From Erythrobacter cryptus DSM 12079 (GTDB lineage Bacteria; Pseudomonadota; Alphaproteobacteria; Sphingomonadales; Sphingomonadaceae): a DNA stretch of 38,070 bases. The translations under genes were made by a program, and so were the position numbers. Shown piece after piece: positions 1 to 7,960 of this stretch. The notes under the pieces are model-generated. The model saw nothing but the letters and a program-made list of their open reading frames with translations, ran no database searches and was not told the origin of the DNA. The stretch spans positions 1 through 38,070 of the forward strand of contig NZ_AUHC01000016.1 in NCBI RefSeq assembly GCF_000422985.1, written 5' to 3'. Each line of letters begins with the position of its first letter. Position 1 is the stretch's first letter.

Positions 1-264
1 GCCCTGCCGGTCGCGCGGGATCTCGATCTCGATCTTACCGGTGTCCGTGGCAACCGTCTTGCGGCCATAGCCATTGCGGCTGTTGCCAGCCTGCTCTTCG
101 TGGCCGAGATGATGATCCATCTCGGCATTAAGCGCGCGTTCGGCCAAGGCCTTCTTCAGCGAATCCAGCAAGCCGCCTTGCTGCAAGGCCGCAGCAGCAT
201 CACCGCCAGCCAAAAGTTGATCCAGCAAATCAGACGGGATCACAGGTTCTTTGCGTCGAGACAT
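1..264 (-). CDS. IS256-family transposase, N-terminal 88 residues (cut by window edge)
   Basis: This is a Mutator/IS256-type DDE transposase that moves the surrounding element by cut-and-paste. The visible part begins MSRRKEPVIPSDLLDQLLAG and runs through AERALNAEMDHHLGHE and NSRNGYGRKTV to EIEIPRDRQG. That run (N-terminal helix, E-x-H-L-G-[YH] region, then N-x-R-N-G and P-R-D-R) is typical of IS256 family N termini. The catalytic DDE residues lie outside the window. The ATG at 262-264 is preceded by an AAGGAG ribosome-binding site about 9 nt upstream. Nothing in the visible part is broken, so it may be active. Confidence 0.9.
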   Translation of the reverse strand, partial: MSRRKEPVIPSDLLDQLLAGGDAAAALQQGGLLDSLKKALAERALNAEMDHHLGHEEQAGNSRNGYGRKTVATDTGKIEIEIPRDRQG

Positions 265-320
265 AGTGGGACTCCTTCTTACCCATTATGCCCGCCCACA
301 CACGAAATTCCTGACAGTCC
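1..320 (-). mobile_element. IS256-family insertion sequence, one end (partial)
   Basis: This is one terminus of an IS256-family element whose remainder lies left of the window. Read on the minus strand the element starts at 320 with GGACTGTCAGGAATTTCGTG, which fits the GG-starting terminal inverted repeats of this family. The transposase start codon follows about 55 nt inside. The DNA to the right (321 onward) is the coding sequence of the DUF1998 helicase, so the element sits inside that gene. The target duplication cannot be read because the other end is missing. The boundary is inferred from the change from protein-family sequence to IS sequence. Confidence 0.82.
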
Positions 321-3300
321 GTGACCATCAGACCGGGCCAAACCAACGGATATGCAATGCCGTCTATCGTCTCGGATACAGGCGCCGGCCAACCCCATCG
401 CTCAAAGGCGGAAAGCCAGGCCGCCGCCTCGCCATTGCGATGTGCTTCAGCAGCAGGACGATCTTGCTCGCACCGGGCCATTTCCAAGAGCACGCTGATC
501 ACGCCATCATCGCGGCGGTCGATCAATTCGTGATCGGGCTGATTGAAGTAGGACAGAACACAGCGATAGCACCCGGCAACGCAGGCGTCGTCCTTCTGCT
601 CGACCCCCTCTTCGCCGATACGATAGTGCATCAACTCGAGCGCAACCTCGGCAAGACGGCGCCATCGCTCCGGGCCTTCCATCAATCGCTTGAGGACACC
701 CGCTCCGCCCTCGGAGGCCTCGTAGAAGAGGATCGCCTTGCGGTTGTTGCGCGTGGGCAAGGGCTCGCCGAGGAGCTCGCCGGCCTCGAGCACATGCTCG
801 GTTTCGATCGCCCGCACGAGCGCGTGCTGGAGCGTCGACATCTGGCGCTGATCAAGCTCAATGAGCCGGTCAAATTTGAGGAGAAGCCCGTTCTTCGTAT
901 CCTCTACCACCGGCACGATCGACTGTCGGCGCGCGCCCTTTGGGTCGGCGCCTTCGTCCTCGCCCTGTGCCTAGTTCTTCAGCCAGCGACCCGAAATGGT
1001 ATCGATGTCAAAGCCTGTGCCTTGTGGGTCCGCGCGCCGTCGCAGCCCAAGATTTGCCCGGGAGAGTTTCGTCTGCGGGCCATAGCGCAGCGCGGCAAGC
1101 GGACCATCAGCGCTCTTGAGAAGCAGATTTACCTGACGCGCCGGATCCCATTCGAAGATCGTCCGCAAGTCGAAGCCACGACGCTGTCGGTCCTCGTCAT
1201 TGGCGGTGATCCTTGCGGCTGGTACGGCATCGACATTCTCGATGCGATAGAGCTTGGAGAGCCGCCCGTCTTCAGTGAGCGCCACATCGCAAACGACGCA
1301 GCGCTCAGCGGTTTCGCTGCTGTGGGCCGCGCCGCATTCGTGACAGCAGCGAACCGCCTTGGTGACGAGCAGATTGTCGCTGTCGCGCGTGCCGGCGGGC
1401 AGCTTGGCCCGATTGCAGCGATAGGCCTTGCCCTCGTGATAGACGAGACTGTTGGGGCCGAATTCGCCAATCGCAAGGAAGCGGGGACGTTGCAGCACGG
1501 CCGAGCCCCGCTCGCTGTCGATGAAGGCATAGAGCGGCAGGCGCGGAAAATTGTAGCCCGGCAGAAAACCTTCAGTCGCAAGATAGCGGTAGGTGTAGAA
1601 ATCCGAGCTTGCTGACGAAACGCCCTTTTCAAGCAATTCCATTTGCTTGTCCGCGGCGACATAACGGGCACGAGCATCCTTACGCTCCTGCGAGGAGATG
1701 CCGGGACGGTCTGCAATCGCCGAAGCAATCTTGCGTTCCTCGTTGGCCGAGCGATAGAGGGTTCGCCAGCGGTCCAAGGCCCGTTCAAACGCAGGCAGGG
1801 CCCCTGCCCACCTCGATGCAACAAACGCGGCCGGCGAACCGATCGCTGGGTGGTCAGCTGGAACTGCCGATGCGACGATCCGTATGGCCCGCTCCATCGC
1901 CGCCTTGTCGGCACTCGCCTGCCGGAATGCCTCGTGAAGGCGGCTCGCCAGCGGAAGCGCCGGATCGTCCATATCGAGGTTTTCAGGGATCGATTTGCCC
2001 AGGCCCTCCTGTGCTGCTGCCAGCCATTCCGCATGAACGTGAGAAGCGAGCAGATCTTCGTTGACGAGATCGATCGCTGGAGGCTTGACAATGCCGGCCA
2101 CCAGATCCCGGGTTCGCTCGAAATAATATTGGTCATGCGGGCTCTGCGCCGCACAGTAAGTCACGACCAGCGCCGCTTGCCCGCTGCGCCCGGCGCGGCC
2201 TGCCCTCTGGGCATAGTTCGCTGGGGTTGGCGGAGCGTTGCGCAGGTAGACCACGTTGAGCTGCGAGATATCGACGCCAAGCTCCATGGTCGGCGAACAA
2301 TAAAGCAGCGGCAGGAAATCGCGCTTCTCGGGCGCGACCTTGACCTCAACGGCCATCTCGCTGATCCTCGCCTTGTCGCTGTCGCCAAAACGGAACCGAC
2401 ACTCACGCAGCTCCCGAACAAGCGGATCAACCTGCGCGGTGTGCTCGCGCGCCTCGAAGGCAAGCGGCATGTCGCCAGGCAAGGCGAGCCGCGCCGCGAT
2501 ATCGCAATAGAGCTCGGCAAAGAACCGATTATCCTGACGAGGCTTCGTATCACCGTCGCCCGCGACAAGACGCAAGGCGCCCGGTGCCAATTTCCATCCC
2601 AGCATTGGTCCTGCCGCAAACTCGCGCACCATCTGATGGCGCGCCGCCGCCAACAGCATCGCCTCGATCAGCGGTTCACGGTCGGCGAGCGGCAGCCCTC
2701 CGGCGATCGACGCGATCTGTCTTGCAAGCCCGCCACGGCCCGAGACACGGATGACGCGATCATACTTGCTTCCCTGTGTTCCCACCACCAGCGCGGTCTG
2801 GGAGTTGAGATCGTGACGCTCCTCCTCGAGCGAGATTGCCCAAGGATCCTTGAGAAACTGCCGCGATTTGGTTCCGATCTCCTCAAGCACGGTATGATCC
2901 AGAGCATCAGCCGCGATCGCGAGGCCTTGACGCATGTGGTCGAAAAGCAGGGCGAAGATCTTCCGTCGGGTTTCGGGAGTAAGTCCGGCGAGGATGGCAA
3001 ACCCGGTTGCCTCGGTGTCGCTCTTGCGCTCGCGATGCTCGCCAGAGCAGGTCGCCTGATCGTCGGCGAGCATGGCGATTCCCGGATACTCGACCTTGAT
3101 GAGGCCCAGTTGTTCGAGATTGGGGTTGGTATAGCGCCAGCCGCGCCGCAGGTCGTTCCACAGCCGGTGCGCCAGTACGCGGTTGAGCGCCTTCTTGGCT
3201 TCGTCCAGTGCAGAGAAACTCGCCGGATCCGGGTCGAGCATCCATTCCTTGCGGCGCTCACGAATCTCGGGATCGAACCCCAGCGCCTTGCGCAGGGCAT

Positions 3301-5293
3301 TTCCGAACTCCTCGTGGGTAAGGCCCTCGTTTCCGGCAGATTGCACAGCGCGGAGCATCGCGCCGCGCAGCAGCGTGACAAAAATGAAGTCGTTGAAATG
3401 CGCGGATTGCAGCGCTGCATCCTGGCGATTGTCGGTAAAGCCGAGCAGCTTGCGCCGAAACTTGTTATCTGGTTCTCCCGATCGATCCATCCAGTCGAGC
3501 GCGGCCGAAGTGAGCAGCGTCGTTGCCGAACTTCGCCCTTCGCCCGAGAGGCCGGCCAACTTGTTGATATCGCGCGCTTGCGGGGCCGGCTCGTGCTTGC
3601 AGTTTGGGCAAAAGCGATAGGGCCCCGGAAAGAACCAGCACAACATGCCATCAGGGTCACTCTTGCCTTGCGGGTTGAGGTGCATCCTCCGACCTTCGTG
3701 CTTGCCACGATGGCTGCCCTTAAGGCGCGGCTGGCCGGTGGGGCCGGTCTCAATCCAGGAGTCGGGATAGTCCTCGATGGAACCCGCAAACGCGAGATCG
3801 CCTCGCGCGTCAGGCACCAGAAAGCCGTGTTCGATGTCGCTTCCTGATCCATCGGCACGCGGGTTGAGATCGATCGGGCGCGCGATCACCGTGCCGAAAT
3901 CATCGATCGAAACGCTGTGGACCTCCTGCCCACATTCTCGGCAGAAAAACAACGGATAAAGCCGCGCTTTCTCCTCTTGTCGGTCATAGATCTCGCCGGC
4001 CAGCGATACGCGCCGGGCACCCGCAGGTGCCAAGGTCGCTTGGGCTGTGCCCGCGCCCGATATGAAGCGGTGCAATTTGAAAGCCATGAAGGCCTGGCCG
4101 CGGTCGTTGCGGCAGGCGCTCATCGCGACAAGCCGATCGGCCAGAGCGGACTTGCACTGCTCTCGTTCCAGCCCTGTCGCAAGAGCAAGGTCAGCCGACG
4201 CCTCCGACAAGGTTCGCGGCGTGCGGCGCTTCAGCACTTCACCACCTTCAAGCCCGATGTTCATCTCGATCTAGCAGGCAAGCGGATCGGCGGCGAAGCT
4301 GTCGAACCCTGGCGTCTCTGGCGGATGGAGCACGGCCGCACGAACGGCCGCGGCCGAAGGCATGCCTTCGGTCCGGCGCACAAGGCTCTCTGTAACGATA
4401 TCCTCGTGGGCGACAGTGCTGCCGAACAGCAAGGTGCCGACCTCGGTAACAGCCTTGCGTCCGGCATCCTCCTCGCCCGAGGCCATGGTGGCCGAAGTGC
4501 CGATGCAAAGCATCTTGCTCGCACCCATTCGCTCGCGTACGCGGCGGACCAGCATCGCGACATCCGCACCCTGTCGCCCGCGATAGGTATGCAGCTCGTC
4601 GAGGACGAGGAATTCCAGACCCTCCATATTGGCGATCACCTGCCGGTCGACCTCATCCTGCCGGGTCATGAGCAGTTCAAGCATCATGAAATTGGTGAGG
4701 ATGATATCCGGGGGGCTCGCTGCGACTGCCTCTCGCTCGCTGTCCTGCTCCTGCCCAGTGTAGCGCGCGAAGGTTGGCCTTAGCGATGGGTCAAGACCGC
4801 AGCCGTCAATGAATTTCTCGAGTTCCTCACGCTGGGAATTTGCCAGCGCATTCATCGGATAGATGACGATCGCCCGGGTGCGATGCGGCTCCCCAGCGCG
4901 GCGCGCAGCGAGAACGCGGTTGATGATCGGCACGAAAAAGCACAGAGACTTGCCGGAGCCGGTTCCGGTGGTGACGATGTAGTTTTTGCGCTGCAACGCC
5001 TTCATCAGGGCTTCGTCCTGATGACGATGAAGGTCGATCGGCTTTCGCGGTGAACCAAGGGCAAAGACGCAGGGCAAATCGGGATCGACCACCCCCTCGC
5101 TGGCCAAGGTCGCGATTGACCTTCCCTTTTTGAACTCTGGATTGAGCGCGATCAGCGGCTCGGGTCAGAATTTCCCGCTTTCGTAAATTGCATCGACCTG
5201 CTCGCGCAAGTCATTGGCCCGGATCGAGGTGAAGGAACGCGCGAACCTTTCGTATCGACCAATCAGATCGGCATCGAGCTCGAAAACGTTCAT
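321..5293 (-). pseudogene. Large DEAD/DEAH helicase with DUF1998, DruE-like; three nonsense codons and an IS insertion
   Basis: This was a superfamily 2 helicase of at least 1650 residues. From the ATG at 5293 one frame runs to the IS256 end at 320 with no frameshift, but it is interrupted by TGA at 5165-5167 (codon 43, where relatives read F/L-W-P-E-P-L-I, so probably TGG), TAG at 4271-4273 and TAG at 971-973 (both probably CAG). Visible motifs are Walker A T-G-T-G-S-G-K-S near residue 110, DELH near 232, SATMAS, two Cys pairs (CREC about 3930, CPNC about 3590), helicase motif VI QRAGRAGRSGQ near 2180-2215, a CHEC/CVVC pair near 1300, and the DUF1998 C-x3-C-x2-C motif near 570. This layout matches DruE of Druantia and other DUF1998 helicases; the exact subfamily is uncertain. 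It is the last gene of the defence cluster, 66 bp after the WYL gene, and its G+C (about 55-60% in lines counted) is lower than its neighbours'. Confidence 0.85.
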
Positions 5294-5359
5294 GACACCC
5301 CCTCAACCAATTGCTTCTGCATAGCCGAGCAAGAGCAAAAGCAGCTACTATTCTGATGC

Positions 5360-6340
5360 TTACTCTTCAACAGATCGGGTGACCAACGCCAGCCTCTCCC
5401 GCATCATGGCGCGCAATTCCTCAGGCCCCTCGATCCGCACGGTTCCGCCCCAGGTGAACAGGTGCTCGGCGATCTCGCGCAGGCCGCCGGAGAAGAACCG
5501 CACCACCAGTTCCTCGCCGTCCTCCTCGATCACCTGCTGAGGATGGAAGCGCCAGCGCCGGGCTCGCGCGGCGCCTTCGGCGCTGACACGCAGCACGATC
5601 TCGTGCCCCTCCTCGCGCCAGATGCCGAAGCTGGCGTGCATCCATGCGTCGAGATCCCAGTCCTCGGCCGGCGCGCCCGGGTGATTGCTGACCCGCACCG
5701 CGCTCATCCGGTCGAGGCGGTAGGGGACAGGTTCCAGATCGCGCCCCGGGATCTTGCCGATGAGATAGGTTGCCGGCCCGTGGATGAGGCCGAGCGGGAT
5801 CACCCGGCGCCATCCGGGCGCGCGCGCGCCTTCGGCAAGATAATCGAACTCAAGGCACATCCCGGCCATCATCGCGCCCTGCACCTGGGCCACGGTTTCG
5901 GGCGCATGTTCGATCATCGGGCCGGCCGGAACATGGTGGCGCTGAAGCCGCACCAGCGGTTCAAGATCGGGGGCCATACGGCTCTTCACCTCGCGCCTCA
6001 GGCCCGCCTGCACCTTGGCCGCCAGGCTTTCGAGCAGCGGGGCCTGGGCCGAAGCTGACCGCCGCGCCGCCTCGGCGAGCGCTTGCAACGCGGCAATTTC
6101 GGCCGCGGTCGGCTGGATGAAGGCCGATGGCAGCGCATCGGGGATGCGGAAGCGCTTGTGCCGATCATCGATGGTCTCCTCGAGATCGAAATGTACGAGG
6201 ATGAGATCGCGCAGGCGCTCGGCGGTGCGGCGGTTGGCGCCGATCACCGCGGCCATGTCATCGAGCGTCAGCCCCTCGGCGCTCTCGCTCAGCGCCTTCA
6301 CCAGCGTCAGCAGCCGGTCGAGCTTGGCGTTGCGGGCCAT
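5360..6340 (-). CDS. WYL-domain transcriptional regulator
   Basis: This 326-aa protein has an N-terminal winged helix-turn-helix (residues about 1-65, with TLDDMAAVIGANRRTAERL as the recognition helix region), a WYL domain (about 150-225) and a C-terminal WCX-like part ending in the G-G-L-R-E-I-A-E-H-L-F-T-W-G motif. In the WYL signature itself the tryptophan position is threonine (A-T-Y-L-I-G-K). Proteins of this type (BrxR, CapW) repress phage-defence operons by binding inverted repeats and are thought to sense a nucleic-acid ligand. I chose the ATG at 6340, 4 nt past the McrC stop; an in-frame extension to 6508 only overlaps mcrC in a non-coding-like frame. It is the likely binder of the shared dyads at 13873 and 15465, which is inference. 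Confidence 0.88.
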   Translation of the reverse strand: MARNAKLDRLLTLVKALSESAEGLTLDDMAAVIGANRRTAERLRDLILVHFDLEETIDDRHKRFRIPDALPSAFIQPTAAEIAALQALAEAARRSASAQAPLLESLAAKVQAGLRREVKSRMAPDLEPLVRLQRHHVPAGPMIEHAPETVAQVQGAMMAGMCLEFDYLAEGARAPGWRRVIPLGLIHGPATYLIGKIPGRDLEPVPYRLDRMSAVRVSNHPGAPAEDWDLDAWMHASFGIWREEGHEIVLRVSAEGAARARRWRFHPQQVIEEDGEELVVRFFSGGLREIAEHLFTWGGTVRIEGPEELRAMMRERLALVTRSVEE

Positions 6341-6344
6341 GCGG

Positions 6345-7673
6345 CTAGGCCTCCAGTGGGGCGGGCTGCCGCTGCCCGGCGAGCATCGGGGCGGCAAGCT
6401 GCGCCAGCGCGGCCTGCAAGGCCGGCTCGGGGAGTGAGATGTCAACCGTGGCGATGCGCAGGCGCTCGCGCCCTCCGGCGATGCCGTATTGCGCGCGCTC
6501 GCCCGCAAGCTTGCCGGGCCGGCCGGGATAGAGCAGCATCAGCTCGGGCACCTGATAGAGCCGGGCATAGGCCATGAGCTGATAGACATCGGCCTGGCTC
6601 ACCCCGTGCTTGCGGTCGAGCGGATCGTCGGAAAGGTGTTTCCACTTGGTGTCGATGATGGCGCGAGTCCAGCCATTCTGGCGCAGGATGAGATCGGGCT
6701 TGGTGCGAAACACATGGCCGCTTTTAAGGTGCTGGCCGGTGAAGGTCCCTAGACAGGCGCGGTGCCCGCCCTGGTCGATCACCTCGATCCCGTTGCCTGC
6801 CAGCGCCCGGCGCAACAAGGCCGCGACATATTTCTCGAACAGGTCGTTCATCGGGAACAGCAGGGTCAGGCCTTCGGGCTTGCGCGCATCGTGGTGGGTC
6901 GCCTGCCAGTCGCGCTGGAGCAGCAGCCGGGCGAGCCGGAACAGCGCGTCCCAGCGGCGGTTGGTGCGATCGATCCGCACCGCGCTCCACGGCAGGCGAT
7001 TGACGGGCAGGAGCGGAATGTCGGCGAGCACGAAGCGCAGCTCGTCAAGCTTGCGGCGGGTTTCATGCGCGCGCACGTGGCGGGCGAGCAACACCACCGC
7101 CGCCGCCATGATTCGCATCAGGGGCGTATCGGCCTCGAGCTCGTCGAAGCGGCAGGCGAGCCGATCAGGCCGCACCGCATTGCGGGTGAACTGGCGGGTG
7201 ATATCGAGCCGTCCGCGCAGCGCGCTCAGATCCTCCTCGCGCCTGCGATAGGCGCGCGGCAGCCCGCGCCGGATCTCTGCCAACAAGCGGGTGGCGAAGG
7301 CGTTGATGAGGATTTCGAGCAGGGTGTCGTGCTGCCGGGCAATCGCCGCTTCGGCGCCGAGATCAAGATCAAGCCCCAGCGCCACATCGAGCATCCGCAC
7401 CAGGCGGGCGCGCACGGTATCGTCGCTTTCCTCGGCCCCGGCATCAGGATCGACCTTGGGCAGGATTTCGAGGCTGCATCCCCTGGCCGCGACCATCCCC
7501 ACCATCTGCCGCGCCACCAGCCGATCGCGCCCGAGCACGAGGATATTGGTCGCATCCTCGCGTGCCAGCGGGTGCTGGCAGGCCTCGGCATGGAGCGCAT
7601 GGGCCTGCGCGCGGGAAAGCCCGCGCTCGCCAAAGCGGGCATGGCCCCATTCGCGGATGGTGAGATGGGTCAT
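6345..7673 (-). CDS. mcrC: McrC-family subunit of a type IV (McrBC) restriction system, PD-(D/E)XK nuclease
   Basis: This 442-aa McrC relative is predicted to cut DNA in a complex with the McrB GTPase. The N-terminal half carries the family segments LVARQMVGM, LEILPKVDP and the long helical region. The McrC-type motif F-P-M-N-D-L-F-E-K-Y-V is near residue 275. The nuclease core is PDLIL near 326, then I-I-D-T-K-W-K near 340 and the helix QADVYQLMAYA near 360, which together form the PD-(D/E)XK site. The start at 7673 overlaps the stop of the 96-aa gene in an ATGA, which indicates translational coupling. The 25-residue in-frame extension to 7748 is rejected because it lies inside that gene. 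Confidence 0.92.
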   Translation of the reverse strand: MTHLTIREWGHARFGERGLSRAQAHALHAEACQHPLAREDATNILVLGRDRLVARQMVGMVAARGCSLEILPKVDPDAGAEESDDTVRARLVRMLDVALGLDLDLGAEAAIARQHDTLLEILINAFATRLLAEIRRGLPRAYRRREEDLSALRGRLDITRQFTRNAVRPDRLACRFDELEADTPLMRIMAAAVVLLARHVRAHETRRKLDELRFVLADIPLLPVNRLPWSAVRIDRTNRRWDALFRLARLLLQRDWQATHHDARKPEGLTLLFPMNDLFEKYVAALLRRALAGNGIEVIDQGGHRACLGTFTGQHLKSGHVFRTKPDLILRQNGWTRAIIDTKWKHLSDDPLDRKHGVSQADVYQLMAYARLYQVPELMLLYPGRPGKLAGERAQYGIAGGRERLRIATVDISLPEPALQAALAQLAAPMLAGQRQPAPLEA

Positions 7674-7960
7674 GGGGCGAACATCCGGATGACTGCGCGG
7701 GCATGATCCGCCGCCGCGCCGGTGAAGGTGGCGAGCCAGCCGCGCCACGAACAGGCGGCAAAGCGCACCCTCCCACCTGCAACGACGGCGTGGAAATCCT
7801 CGATCTCGCGGCGATGGGTGAGAAAGGCGGCCAGCGCCGCGCTGCTCTGCGGGCTGGCGAACTTGCCACTGGCGATCTCGTTGCCCGCCGCCCGGCCATA
7901 GATCGCGCGCAGCCGCTCCTCGGGCACGCCGGGCAGGAAGATGGGCGCGGGCGCGCTCAA
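7670..7960 (-). CDS. Unknown 96-aa protein between mcrB and mcrC
   Basis: This small protein has no family I recognise. It starts MSAPAPIFLPGVPEERLRAI and contains a basic/aromatic stretch C-S-W-R-G-W-L-A-T-F-T near its C-terminal third. No membrane segment or signal peptide is apparent. Its start overlaps the mcrB stop by ATGA (7957-7960) and its stop overlaps the mcrC start by ATGA (7670-7673), so it is embedded in a coupled three-gene unit and is very likely translated. A structural or bridging subunit of the McrBC complex, or a specificity/inhibitor protein, would fit the position, but no sequence feature proves a role. Confidence 0.78.
   Translation of the reverse strand: MSAPAPIFLPGVPEERLRAIYGRAAGNEIASGKFASPQSSAALAAFLTHRREIEDFHAVVAGGRVRFAACSWRGWLATFTGAAADHARAVIRMFAP

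Noticed and set aside
251..3847. Long plus-strand open frames (251-1615, 1643-3847)
   Set aside because: They are antisense to the DUF1998 helicase, whose motifs are unmistakable on the minus strand. The plus-strand translations are Arg/Ala-rich with no family features.
971..5167. Programmed stop-codon readthrough or selenocysteine/pyrrolysine at the three helicase stops
   Set aside because: Two different stop types occur at ordinary Trp/Gln-like positions, no SECIS-like structure was noticed, and the gene also carries an IS insertion. Decay is simpler.
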